64,000 nt of DNA from Epiperipatus broadwayi (lineage: Eukaryota; Onychophora; Udeonychophora; Euonychophora; Peripatidae): NCBI GenBank assembly GCA_028023455.1, contig JAQFVV010012404.1:14054000-14117999 (forward strand). Direction: 5' to 3'. Positions 1-11,890 of this stretch are shown here, piece by piece. The notes beneath the pieces are model-generated. The model saw only the letters and a list, made by a program, of their open reading frames with translations, was not told the origin of the DNA and did not search any database. Each line of letters starts with the position of its first letter. Position 1 is the first letter of the stretch. A program made the translations under genes and the position numbers.

Positions 1-2117
1 AAAATGAATTTAAAAGAATTGTTCAGGATGGGAACTATATTAATAGCTCTGATGAGTGTTGGAATAGAATTAAAGAGGGATTCTTGAAAATAGCAAAAAA
101 TGAAATAGGTATTATTCATGCGAGAAAAGCTAAAAGACCTTGGATAACTGAAGGTATGTTGGAAAAGATGGAAGTGCGGAGATGGTGGAAGAATGTAAAT
201 ACTGAGGAAGGGCAAAAGGAATATAGGAAATTTAATAATGAATTAAGAAGAGAAACCGATTTAGCAAAAGAAAAGTGGTTGGAGCAAGAATGTAAAGAGA
301 TTGAAAGGTTTCAACAGATGAAAAGATATGATCTAGCATTTGATAGAATACAAAGTTTTCTTGGGAGAAAAAGACATGGGTAGCAAGTGAGATTGCGGAT
401 AAGAATGGAAGAAGGTTAACCGAAAGTAATGATATACTAAAAAGATGGGAAGAATATATTCGGTATCTGTTTAGTAGAGGAAATAATTTAATTAGTTATG
501 AACTTGAAAATGAAGATGTTGCAATGGATGATAGAGGTATGGACATACTTCCAGATGAAGTAAGAAAGGCAATCGCACAAATGAAGAATGGCAAGGCTGT
601 TGGATTTGAAGCAGTACCTATAGAATTTTTGAGAGAAATGGGAGAATTTACTATGAAGGAAATAGTTGGACTTTGCAATTTGATATATAATAGTGGAGTT
701 TGGCCTGAAGATTTTTTAAGAACTATAGTGATTCCAATTGCTAAAAAGAAGAAAGCTGTTAAATGTGAAGAGTATAGGACAATAAGTGTATTGTCTCATG
801 TTTCTAAGGTGTTATTGAGGATTTTAACTCAAAGGATTTATGGGAAGGTTGACTATTATATTGTTGAAGAACAGTTTGGTTTTCGGAAAGGGAAAAGCAC
901 AAGAGATGCTATTGGTATTGTTAGGACAATTGCAGAAAGATATATTGAAAGAGATAAAGGAATTGGTATATGTTTTGTAGATTTAGAAAAGGCATTTGAT
1001 AGAGTAAGCTGGAATAAACTGATGTCTATCTTAAGAGATAAAGGAGTATTCTGGAAAGAAAGATGATTGATATGGAATATGTATAATGGGCAAAGAATAA
1101 GAGTTAGATTTGGATGTAATGAGACTGATGAAGTGAATATAGAAAGTGGAGTTAGGTAAGGATGTAGTATGTCACCTGTTTTGTTTAATATTTATTTAGA
1201 AAATATGATAAATAATTATTTGGACTGTGGAGGAGCAAATGTTGGAGGGAGAGTAATAAAGTGTATAATAAGATTTGCAGATGATATGGCTCTTATTGCT
1301 GAGGAAGAAAAGGATCTTCAGAAGATGTTGAATAAATTGGAAGACGGATGTATGGCATATGGAATGAAGATTAATATTGAAAAGACTAAGTGTTTATGGA
1401 TAGGGAGAGATGCAAAAAGACTGCAAATTGGAATCCATGACGACATGATGCAGCAGGTGAAGGGATTTAGATATTTGGGTTGTTGGTTGAGTGAGGATGG
1501 AAGAAGTGAAGATGAAGTTAAAAGAAGAATAGCATTGGCAAAGGTGACATTTGTAAAAAAAAGAAGATATTTTGTGGACCTATGGAAAGAGAATTAAGAA
1601 AAAGATTAATTAAATGTTATGTGTGGAGTGTATTAATGTATGGTTGTGAGACATGGACATTGAGTAATAGAATTAAGAAACGACTGGAAGCTTTTGAGAC
1701 GTGGACATGGAGAAAAATGGAAAAAATCAGTTGGGTGAATAAAATAACAAATGAAGAAGTTTTGAAAAGAGTTAATGAGGAAAGAAGATTGATTGAAAGT
1801 ATCAAAGAGAGAAAGAGAAACTGGATTGGACATATACTAAGAAAAGATTATAGTTTAATGAAAGATGTTTTGGAAAAAATGGTGAGTGGAAATAAAAAGA
1901 AAGGACGGAAGAGATTGACATTATTGGATGATATACGAGATGGAAGGGGTTATGTGGAATTGAGGAAGTGGGCAAGGAAGAGAATGGAATGGAAGAATGG
2001 ATGAACTGATGTAGTGGCTACTCTCTGGACCTGTCTATTGGACAGACTACTATTGATAATGAATAAACAACATAAAGTATAATAACAGTAGTAATAATAA
2101 AATAATAATAATAATAT
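1..2117 (+). mobile_element. 3' portion of a non-LTR retrotransposon (LINE), cut by the window edge
   Basis: Continuous LINE-derived sequence runs from the left edge to an AATAATA-rich tail at about 2080-2117. The order is linker region, reverse transcriptase, C-terminal region, short 3' UTR, simple-repeat tail. The 3' UTR (about 2005-2080) contains a small hairpin, CTGTC/GACAG, near 2031-2045. The endonuclease domain, if present, lies outside the window. The clade is uncertain: the C-terminal block (YGCETWTL ... RNWIGHILR) is shared by several APE-type LINE groups of animals. Confidence 0.9.
3..2004 (+). pseudogene. Broken LINE reverse transcriptase ORF
   Basis: In an active copy this protein would reverse-transcribe the element RNA at the nicked target site. 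Visible pieces are a charged linker at 3-383, fingers motif KNGKAVG (about 582-602), VDLEKAFDRV with the first catalytic Asp (about 979-1008), GCSMSPVLFN (about 1160-1189), RFADD with the catalytic Asp pair (1271-1285), and the C-terminal block YGCETWTL ... NWIGHILRKD ending at 2004. Defects: a frameshift near 375-383, TGA at 1064-1066, TAA at 1157-1159 replacing the conserved Gln of the RQGCS motif, and a frameshift near 1560-1597. It is non-functional. The conserved RT blocks make the identification firm, but the clade name does not follow from what I can see. Confidence 0.9.
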
Positions 2118-5100
2118 ATACATGTGCCACATGTGAATCTCTACCATTTTATTAACTAATGATTCTCCAGATTCAACCCTTATACCCCATGGTAGAAATT
2201 CATCTATGTCACTCATTCTTTACAAATCATAATTATATAGAAAAATAAACTTTAGTAATTTAAGATAATTGAGATGCTGGCTAGCCAAATTATATATTTA
2301 CTGATTTTAACAATCTATTTAATTTAAATTCCCCCCAATTTATATATATGATAGAGATAGAAATTAATACTAGTTGATTAGTCAATCATACTGGGAAAAA
2401 TATATATACAAGGTTAATCAACCAAATAAACATATAATATGTATTCTATATCAAGTGTTGCAATTTAATCTATAAAAATAAATGTAGACAATCTTACCTT
2501 ACTATTTATGTGGATAACCTGATGTGAAGAAGTTGGGTTAACCTAAATTTTATTTACAATAAAAAATAGAAAAATGTCTAAATGAATAATCCCCCCTTTC
2601 TTCTTTGCTAATTCTGAAAAATGAGACTTCAGAATCAGAATGTGAAAATACAACATAGATAACAAGAATAAAAAAAAAAATTTGCAATATTAATTCCTTG
2701 ATTAAAAATTGTAATTGGAACAAAGTTCATAAAAATCATCCTAATAGAAGTAGTAGTTGATAGTTAGGCATGTTGTTCTCCAAAAGCAGTTTCACTTAGT
2801 AAATCATTATCCTTAGCAAGGATAGATAGGTACAATGGTGTCTCCTGTAGTTGTGTATGGTAAACACCTTGATCCTTAATTGATTGTTTACTTTGAACTG
2901 CATGCATCTTCTTGTGTGTTTACAATAAAGTAGAAAAATAAATAAATAGAGGTTTAATGCAGCTGTTAGGAAATACCATGATGCACAATAGCATGTTTTG
3001 CTCTAGCCCATATTCATATTAAAGTACAATTCAATAATTATTTGTAATCATAAATTTATGTTGGATAATATAAAAGCACTTTATTAAGAAAATTATTTCA
3101 TTTTTTTCTTTTCCAATTTTCAGCAGATTAATTTTCATTATTCTTTTTGAAAAGATTTAAAATATTAAAAATTACTTCAACAACTTTCAAAACATGCTTT
3201 AATTATTTCAAAATTTATCAATTATTTTTACATCTTATTTCACTTTCTTTCTTCTGAATTTGGTAAACTTTTAGTTACAGCATTTGACTTTTAAAAATTT
3301 TTTTATGATTTAAATAAAAGAAAAAGCAAAACTCCATTTTAGCATTCTAAATTTTAGTTTAAACTGCTGTCTATTGTTATAGCTGCTATATTTTTTGACA
3401 ACAAGAATGATTTGTAAAAAGTTTTTATTTTTATATAAAATGCTGAGAATCTCCTGAAATGCTGAGATTTTTAACTGCCTATTGTTTAAATACATTTTAT
3501 TTATTACAGATAAAAAAATAAAATAATAAAATCAGTTTTATTTTCACACACGGCCACCTAACTTAACCTCAGGCTATCCCTAAATCATTTGATTATAAAT
3601 TAATATTATTTTTTTAAAAATATATATACATCACAGTTTATTAATCAAATAGTTTATATATATACAATATTACTTTTTAAAATATTGGTCGTATTTTATT
3701 TTATAATAAAACAACAATTTATTGTGCGTTAAATGTATATATGTAATAATAACAAACAAATAATCTTCCCATTATTTTCTAAAAATTCCAAATGGATTGG
3801 GTTTAATAAATATGCTTGATCTTTTTAGGAATATTTGCATTGCAAGCTACCCTTATTATATCACATATCTATGTGCGTATATATATCAATGAATGTCAGG
3901 TAGACACATATGTAAAATCTAGTCATTTTTTTAAAAAAATTATTAAATGTCAATTGAAGTATATTCATTGTATGTTATAAAATGAATATCTGTGCATATA
4001 TATATATGTGTGTGTGTATGTGTGCATTTTATGTAAATCCATTAAGAAGTATTCTAAATCAATATAATAACTTGAATTTTGTATTAATCATGTAATCATG
4101 TGATGGTTTTTTTCATTGTATATTACGCAAAATCAGAAGGCTTATATGTGTACCCGAATTCCAAAAACTTTAACTTTATTTTTTGTTATTAATAAACTTG
4201 TATCCAGTTGTTAAAATTATTCCAGTGACTTAATTCTAAGTCATTTTTAGATCTTATGTGTTGCATCATCTCTTGATCACAGTTGCAGTTATAGATCTTA
4301 TGTTCTCTGAGCTAGTTTCAAGCATAATAGTCTGATATATTAAAGAGGTTGTATTTTAGTGCAGGGAAATTCCAATATGACATTGTCCTGGTTTTGCATG
4401 AGGATTACATTTTTCAAAGCCCATGCAGCACCTTTTATTTTAGTTTAGTTTAGTCTGTATCAGAATTTAAATTTATAGTTGGCCAGTACACCAATGGTAC
4501 TAAGTGGCCATAACATTGATGATGATCAGCATGTTTTAATATCTCAACATTATTGTTTTAATGGTTATGTATTCTAGTGGAGTAGCAATTAAGTTTATGC
4601 ATCTAAATTAACATTTGAATAATTGCCTCAAGCTGGCAAAGGCTAAATAGCTGGTCTAGTCTACAGTAGACCCATTTCAAATCCAGTCACTAGATTGACT
4701 GTTGATTTATTTTATTGTTGATCATTCATGATGATGAATGGTTATTTTTTTGTGTATTACTTATACTTACTTTTACTTATTGATAATGCTGTGGGATTTA
4801 TAGTTAATAATTTTAGTTGCTCTAAGGACTTAACTAGGTTGATCTCTCGGAGTGATTTTCAGGTTGCTCATATTCTTTAATATATAAAATTACTTACTTA
4901 AATATATTTTGTGATAATAAACATTACTCATATTTTAATATTTCTTACTTTCATAATACATTACTTTAATATTATATTTTAAATTATGTATTTTAAATTT
5001 ATATGAAGTTTCATTATTTGAAATATTTTTCCATCACCCCATCTTTACCCCTGAATCCCCATCCTGTTATAATATATATATATATTGATTTATGTGTTAC

Positions 5101-5605
5101 ATATGATATTAAATGCTTTTCATTTTTTAATTTTATGAAAATTAATAGTTTTATGTATCTGTTTAAATATATAAAATGAAATTATTGTATCTTTTATGTA
5201 AAAAATGACATAATACAATTGCTTTTTAGATCTGAAAAACTTTAAGGTAGGCAGAACTGTTGTAAGATTCTCAAATAAATCATTGTGAGAAATGTATAGG
5301 AAGAGTGTCATTTTTTAATGTTTTTATTTAAAAAATTCTGAAATTCCAGAGGTAATAAAATTTATAACTTTTTTAGATTTTATTTAGGCTAAGAATATTT
5401 ATTTCAGTTAACCATAGTCAATTCAACTAATTATCTAATATTGGTCAATAAATGGGTATCCAGCCATATTTCGATAGAAGTAAAATGAAAATAAAAACTT
5501 TTAAATCTTTAATTTACAAATTTAACAAATAATAGTTTTTGCTTTTCTATTCTTTAATGAGAACTTTGTTAGCATTTTTTGTCTTTTAGAAAACTATTTA
5601 TAGAT
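2118..5605. other. AT-rich stretch without recognised genes
   Basis: This stretch is mostly simple AT-rich DNA with short TA runs and homopolymers. A possible tRNA-like box (TTTCAAATCC near 4675) occurs at 4640-4700 but has no convincing partner box. I see no open frame with recognisable protein motifs and no long inverted or tandem repeat. Confidence 0.5.
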
Positions 5606-5764
5606 TACTAGGTAATAGTATGTATACGAACCCCACCATGTGATGTCATTGTTTTTCTCCCAATGCACATCAATATACCGATTTCACAGTCCATCTGTTT
5701 GTTTACATAATATTACAGTATATATTTTTTGGTCTGTCTGTTTGGTTTACACAATATTATGGTA

Positions 5765-6420
5765 AACTAAAGGGTTTTTTTTTTGGTTTTTTTCACCCGT
5801 TTTTTTTTTTCATTTTTTAATAAACAAACACTTTATTTTTAGATGGTGTAAGGGTGTTGGTTTGCTTTTAAATTATCGACTAACAGTCTGCCAGTTTCTT
5901 TACATAATATTAAGGTAAATCAAATTTTTTTTTTCACCTGGTTTTAATTTTTGGTTCGTTTTTTAAGAAACAAACACTTTGTTTTTAGATGGTGTAGAGG
6001 TATTGGTTTGCTTTTAAATTATCGACTAACGGTCCATCGGATGTTTTTATTTGAAAGACTTAAACAATTCAGTACTTTGGAACAAACCAACACTTGCTTT
6101 TTAGAGGGTAGAAAGGAGGGATTGTTTTCATTTTGAATTGTCAAAATTGTTTTTAATTGATTATGAGGCTTTTTTTTTTTCAAATATTTATTAATGCTAC
6201 AGAAACCTTTATATGAAAGTGAAAAGTTCTTTCTTAATTTTTTGGCTTTTTTTAAAAAGACATAAACAGTTCATTTTTAAAGAACACTTTTTTAAGCAGG
6301 GTGGGGGGAAGGTTTGTTTGATTTTTAATTATCGACTTCTTTTTGATTTTCTTTTTGAACATTTATGTTACAGCACAGTTGTTAATTTTTTTTTTTTTTT
6401 GGCCTTTTGAAGAAACTCTT
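5765..6420 (+). repeat. Diverged tandem repeats of about 125-150 bp, T-rich
   Basis: The block pattern T-run, CACTTTRTTTTTAGATGGTG, then TTTAAATTATCGACTAAC occurs at 5771-5892 and 5920-6042. More degenerate copies follow to about 6350 (ACACTTGCTTTTTAGAGG near 6090; TTTTTAATTATCGACTTC near 6320). The array lies inside the element with inverted ends. No coding role is seen. Confidence 0.5.
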
Positions 6421-6655
6421 AAACACTTCTTTTTTTGGAATAAAATACTACCTACCCATTCTTTAGAATCATGTGAACAACAAAAACAACACTACCAACA
6501 ACAGTTTTCCATGAAATAATTTATTGAATCAAAAATAAATGAAACTTTGGACAAGTTGTGACCGAAACAAGTAAAAAAACACCATTTTGGGGGGCATAAA
6601 AAAATACAGCAGCCAAAAGTAACACACAAATAAAATAACAGGGAACCAAAAACAG

Positions 6656-6859
6656 TCACTTCAACATGCTCATCTTGCCTAGTATGGCCGGAAGAGGTCC
6701 TGTTCCTGTGGCTGGCAATTTACTCAGCTTCAACCAATTTGGACAACTTGCAGATGACATTTGACTGTTCTCACATGGATTCATGCATAAACATGCATTT
6801 GCATGAGAAATCAGCAAAAACTTTGCTGAAAAGAATAATCTTTTGAAGTTGTATGCAGT
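6656..6859 (-). CDS. Unrecognised 67-codon frame with clustered cysteines
   Basis: This is a short frame between stops on the minus strand, in a locally GC-richer patch inside the 1.6-kb inverted-end element. The middle reads ANACLCMNPCENS, followed later by SCPNWLKL and an ending PAILGKMSMLK. The C-x-C-x3-C ... C spacing could hold metal, and the base composition differs from the surrounding DNA. That suggests a remnant of a transposase tail or of a captured exon. There is no start codon at the 5' limit and I recognise no family. It may be fortuitous. Confidence 0.25.
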   Translation of the reverse strand, partial: TAYNFKRLFFSAKFLLISHANACLCMNPCENSQMSSASCPNWLKLSKLPATGTGPLPAILGKMSMLK

Positions 6860-7368
6860 TCAAAACCATAGGAAAGTGTGTGTTATGACATGACATTTCT
6901 TAATATGGAATACTAATTCCACTACACTTTCTAAAAAATTTCTGACAATGAATTTTTGGAGAGTTTTGCCTCTTTCAAATATAGCCACCATCAAATCAGA
7001 CTGTAGTGAGAGTTCAATCACTTAAGGAATACTGTTACAATGCAATGGGCATAGTATTTCATTATGTAATCATAGAATACACCACCCTCAGGTGGCCTGT
7101 TATGGCTTCAATAACATCTATTGTAGTGTCAGCCATAAGTTAAGGCTGCTAAAATGGTATATTGATGTGTATTGTGTGAAAAACACCACCATCAAGTGGT
7201 GGGGTTCAGTATACATACTATTACCAATTACTTTAGTTGTTCTAAATTTAAAAATGATAACAGATTAGGGCTTAAAGTAATATCTAAAATTGTTGATTGT
7301 TAAAATCTATATTGGATATTTTAAAAGTTTTGCACAAATGATTTAATTTATCTATACAAAAATATGTG

Positions 7369-7430
7369 TGTCATAGTGATTAGTTTAATTAACTCTCATA
7401 TCCATGCTCTGAGATTCAAATCCAAGTAAA
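7369..7430 (+). repeat. tRNA-like (SINE-type) segment
   Basis: A good Pol III B-box-like string, GATTCAAATCC (7412-7422), is preceded about 40 bases upstream by an A-box-like TAGTGATTAGTTTAA. The spacing suits a tRNA-derived SINE head. The acceptor stem does not fold, so it is not a functional tRNA gene. Confidence 0.4.
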
Positions 7431-7894
7431 ACTAGTAGCTTTTATTCCCATTTTAAGAAATCTTACAATTTTTAAAAATACTCTGCAAATAGGCAATGGA
7501 ATGGCTTTGTTGCTTTAGAATTCATTAAAAGTTTGATTGCCAGAAGTGCTAGAACTGAAATCAATTCGAAAATTCTAGAATCTGACATTCTATCAGTACA
7601 CTAAACCAAGCAGATCACCCATTCAATTAGCTGGAAAGTGAATATTTAACTATTCTTAGTTGGATGATAAAACAAAGAAAAAATTATAAACCTTGTTTTA
7701 CTAGCTGAGAATTTGTTTCTGGTGGTGAAAAGACATTTATGAATAGGCTATTTAAAACTGGTTTACATATACATGATATATTGTAAGAATCGATGAATCT
7801 GTGGATTTAAATAAAATATTTTATTATAGGAATAGTAGTTTAAAATTTAGAAATTATATATATATATTGCATTATTCAGATAGTAGAGAAATAA

Positions 7895-7907
7895 GGGGGG
7901 GGGGGGG
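7895..7907 (+). repeat. G13 homopolymer
   Basis: Thirteen consecutive G residues sit in otherwise AT-rich DNA just outside the fold-back element at 7929-8372. Confidence 0.95.
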
Positions 7908-7928
7908 ATTCAAAAGTTAAAAACAAAT

Positions 7929-8372
7929 TTAACTAATTACACATATATACAAATACAAAATCTTTGTTAAGAGCAAAGTTTTATCAACAATAAAAATACT
8001 GTAGTGCTTATAATGCTTTCTCAGATAATTGTCATACAAGCAGCAATGCTTGTAACAGAGGTGAGGAAATAAGACCCTGTTTAGACGCTAACATATTATT
8101 TGCATAGTGGATTAATTAATTAGAGCAAGCCATTTTTTAGAAAGGGAACACAAGATTTTTTCCGCTTGATGGGAATAATTGTTCTTGGAAATGTAGCGGT
8201 GTTTTTTGACCTTTCGCTGGATCTTATTTCTTACCTCTGTTACAAGTATTGCTATGCCTATGGAAAGTATCTGTCGCAAGCATGTTAAGCACTACAATAT
8301 TTTTATTGTTAATTAAATTTTGTTCTTAATACAGTTTTTGTATTTGTATATATATTACATTAGCGGAGTTAA
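7929..8372. mobile_element. Fold-back element, about 445 bp
   Basis: Arms at 7929-8076 and 8219-8372 are inverted copies. Shared blocks in order are ACAAATACAAAA, AACAATAAAAATA, TGTAGTGCTTA, CTTGTAACAGAGGT and GAAATAAGA. The loop of about 140 bases has no recognised content. This is a MITE-like, non-coding element. Confidence 0.75.
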
Positions 8373-9880
8373 GCGTTCATAATTTTTTTTTCATTAATTA
8401 AGTACATTATATTTTAATGTACACCTATACTAAACACAGATATATGTAGAAGGTAAACATATAAATTATATCCACACATATATGCATATCTTTAAATGCA
8501 TATAAAATCTTATGCATGCGAATAATATGTGTATTATTAATACTTTTTGACTTTTAGTAGCTTTAAGAAGCAAATAGTTTAATAGGTAAGTGTGAAGAAT
8601 ATTGCACATAAAAGTTTTTATGGAAATTTTATTCGAATTTTAAACAAACTGGTTTGTTTAAGCTAAGACATCTTCAAAGCCTGTTGGCACAAACAGTTTT
8701 AAAATTATTTACAGAAAAATTGATGCCACTGTATTCATCTTCAAAAGAATTTATTTACATCCATAGTTTTAAATGAAAATTCTTGGAAATTTTTTTTTTT
8801 TAATTTTATTATTATTTTTATATAATTTTTGTTTAGCAATCTAAATAATTCCCATTAAAACAATGGAATTTCTTGTTGTATTATTTATTATTTTGTAATA
8901 ATGTCACTCCAATCTGAATATTACATGAAAAACAGATTTCTCTGAATAAAATAAGAATTATTTCATTTTTTAATTGACTAAAATTATATAAGGTGTACCA
9001 GTATACAGAATTAAAGTGTACTTATTGGTCACTAAAGCCTGATGTCATAAATGCATTTCAATTTCATATTAACTAATCATACTATACATCTGTGAACTAA
9101 AACAAAATCTGTTTTAAAATAAAAAAGAAATCCATCTTAGAACTCATTATCATAAGCATCAAATTTTCTTATTTATTTGATATATTTTCTTTCATTGGTT
9201 TGATTGTTATAAACTTCATGATAATTTCTGAATTGTTGAATATTAATTGTAAGCTTGTCAGATCATTTAAATTCTATCTGGCCATAACAAAATAAGTAGA
9301 CCAATGATTCCATAGAAAATAGATGTATTAAAAACTTAAATTGAAAGATCTCTTTTAAAGTTTTATTACTTAATGGAGAAATCCTAATGTATGCTTCTAT
9401 AGAAATTTTTATAAAGTTTAATATATAAACTCAATATACATTTGCTTATATCATTGTAAATATCTGATTTTCTTATTAACTTTTGATATTACCTATTTTT
9501 GATAGTAGTTTTGCATTATCATCAACAACAAAACACAATGATTTGCAAATATTAGAATATAGCAATTCAGTGATTGGCATAAATCATTTATCTACTTGTA
9601 AAATCTCTATAGAACTGTCTTTACAATTTTTAACCAAAAAAAATACTGTATATAAAAACATCAGGAACTACATCATATAACTTATTTTAAATTCTTTGCC
9701 TTACTAAGAATGATTCATTTCTCAATAATTTTATGTATAAAAATATCTGCATACATATTTTGTCCCTTTTCTTTAAAAGTGAATAAATAAATAAATAGTA
9801 AAAAAAGAATGAAAAAAAAATTAAAGATATGCTTTTATTTACATCAATGCATTAAAAAAAATTTTTTTTTTTAGTATTCT
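8373..9880. other. AT-rich stretch, nothing recognised
   Basis: There is no coding motif, tRNA-like box pair or long repeat that I can support. The 65-codon frame at 9483-9680 has no familiar features and AT-driven composition. Confidence 0.5.
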
Positions 9881-9883
9881 TGA

Positions 9884-11636
9884 TTTTTTTTTTTTAAATA
9901 AAAAACCTTTATTAACACAATAAATATTTACAATTTATACAAGTAAATAAACAAATGATAAATATTTTACAGTTTTGTATACCAAAACACAAAGAATTTT
10001 ATATATTCCACTATTAAGACAAAAAGTCTGTAGGCAATTAATTAGTTATCCTAAACACAAGGAGATTGACTTGTATCACTGTACCAGAAGGAGATTCTAA
10101 GACATGCAACTCAAATGAGCAAAGCATTTAACAAAATGATTAATTTCCCAAGGAATAAGCCACCCATAAGAATTAAACCTTTATTCAAGAATCTCATACA
10201 GAGTTATTCCAGGACCACCCCAGATTCGATTCATCGTCTTCCTTGGCAAGTATCTCAGATATTGACTGAAATAAGTTTCCCAATCACTATAGAGTTTTTT
10301 CAGCCAGTTGAATTTCTTGTTGTCAAATATCATAGTACATCATATATATCATATTGTATTAAGGGTATGCATCATCACCATTGCATTGTAAGGGTTATAT
10401 TTCTCAATGTATTTACTAAGCAAAAGTTTTAAGTTTATGATTGGCCTGTGGAACACTTTAGCTCTTATCTGCCTAAATGCCGAACAATCTTCAAATAGAT
10501 GCTGAAAAGTCTCATTACCAGATTTGCACAGCAAACAGACTGGGTCTAAATTCATATGTAGTCTATCATTTAGAACCTTAGTTGTTGGAAACAAGCCATT
10601 CACTAATTTGAAGACAAATTTCAAGTAGGATTGGGGTGCATATATAGAGTGGAATCCCTTCAACACATTTTTCATTGATATATCCAACCATGCATTGCCA
10701 TGACTTTTAAAATGATTACTTAAGTCTTTATATTTAATATTTTTCAAACTGGACACATTCTTATCATCCTGTAGATCCCTATAATCAATAAACATATCAG
10801 CTATAAAAGATCTTCCTTTACTTCCTATTTCGTTAAAGGTGCCAGCAAGATCAACAGAAGGCCCAAGAAATTGACTTTTAATTAAATTAATAAATGTACT
10901 TGCCTTGATGTAGGATACATATAGCCCTGGATCAATCAGGCCAAGACCTCCTTTTTGTTTTGGCATCTGCAAGGTTGATATTGAGATCCATCTTGAAGCT
11001 CTACCCCAGACATATTTCTTTGCAATCTGGTTTATTCTGAGTATTGTTTTGTTATGTAGGGTTACCCAAGGTTCATAGTATGCCAAAATCCCTGAAACAA
11101 TGGAATTAAAAATTAATGCTCTTGTAATTTCATATAATTTAAGTGATGAGAAATTACTTATTTTATCTTCAATTTTTTTTAATAATTAATTTATTTAAGT
11201 AAGTGTTCATTTTAGTCTTGGACATATATAATGGTATGTCCAAGAAAGCAGACGGGAGAGCCATAAAGTTAGATGGCATTTTTTTACCTGTAGCTAACTG
11301 CCAGGCTGCAGACTTTATTGGTTGAATAATTGAGCCAGTCTCAGCCTGAAAATTTTCTAAGATATTCATCACAACTTGGATATTATAGCTGTTTTGAAAT
11401 ATTATAATATCATCAATGAATGCTGTGACAGTTACCTGCAATTCCAAGTGCGGAATACGAAGGCCGGGTATGAGGTTCTCAATCTTATGAACAAAAGGGT
11501 TAAACTGCAAACAGAAGAGCCACAAGGGGAGAACCCTGTGGAATTCCCCTCTTAGGGATAAAAAAATAAGATCTTCTCATAAAGTTTTTAAGAGAGATTC
11601 TATTATTTTTAATATAGTTTTCAACTGCATTCACCA
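9884..11636 (-). mobile_element. L1/Tx1-like LINE fragment with poly(A) tail
   Basis: Read on the minus strand, the element runs from about 11636 to an A-run tail (a T-run on the plus strand at about 9884-9897), with an AATAAA-type signal just before the tail. It is 5' truncated within the RT domain, and a hairpin repeat begins immediately at that end. TCTTGAT occurs at both edges (near 9879 and 11643) and could be a short target duplication, but that is weak. Confidence 0.8.
10349..11580 (-). pseudogene. Broken L1/Tx1-type reverse transcriptase with C-terminal zinc knuckle
   Basis: This is the C-terminal half of a LINE polymerase. Pieces on the minus strand: RGIPQGSPLVALLF (about 11515-11560), which runs by frameshift into the next frame; FIDDIIIF (about 11390-11415), the catalytic Asp pair; a fingers-to-thumb region ending KSAAW; then, after another frameshift near 11090-11165, the thumb/tether block PKQKGGLGLIDP. 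A CCHC knuckle C-x2-C-x8-H-x4-C follows (CLLCKSGNETFQHLFEDC). The GGLGLIDP block plus the knuckle is typical of L1/Tx1 elements and absent from RTE-type elements. It is non-functional through frameshifts and 5' truncation. Confidence 0.85.
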
Positions 11637-11638
11637 AC

Positions 11639-11766
11639 TATATCTTGATATTATGTGACTAAAGTAAAAGAGTGTATTGCTCATGTTTAGAAATATTATT
11701 CTTAGATTATTTCTGTCATGAGCACATCTCACATATATATTTTGGTCACATAATATCAAGAATATT
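11639..11766. repeat. Hairpin repeat, about 128 bp
   Basis: Arms at 11639-11684 and 11717-11764 are inverted copies (CTTGATATTATGTGAC against GTCACATAATATCAAG, and GCTCATG against CATGAGC). The loop is about 30 bases. It abuts the truncated 5' end of the LINE fragment and looks like a small MITE or palindromic insertion. Confidence 0.75.
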
Positions 11767-11815
11767 GAAGAAAATTTATTTTTCACTTTTTTTTTCTCCT
11801 GTGTCATAACATCAG

Positions 11816-11890
11816 CTGAGAAGCGAACCCGCTAACCCAGGACAACTGCTTGTAAAGCAACTGTTGCTGACCTCTCGACCACCAATGCTT
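11816..11890 (-). repeat. tRNA-like segment (SINE or tRNA pseudogene)
   Basis: On the minus strand, TGGTCGAGAGG (11871-11881) is an excellent A box and GGGTTCGCTTC (11820-11830) a fair B box, about 40 bases apart. Between them, GTTGC and GCAGT can pair around a seven-base loop TTTACAA, giving an anticodon-like TAC. The T arm pairs poorly and no acceptor stem is clear, so I do not call a functional tRNA gene. Confidence 0.5.

Larger units (their letters stand above)
5608..7228. mobile_element. 1.6-kb element with ~80-bp imperfect terminal inverted repeats
   Basis: The left end (5611-5690) begins GGTAATAGTATGTATAC, and its complement closes the right end (about 7140-7225). Both ends continue with CGAACCCCACCA-like and CACATCAATATACC blocks in matching order, at roughly three-quarters identity. 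The interior has T-rich irregular repeats (5765-6420) and a 67-codon frame on the minus strand (6656-6859). It fits a non-autonomous or decayed DNA transposon. The superfamily is not assignable, and I could not define a target-site duplication. Confidence 0.55.
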
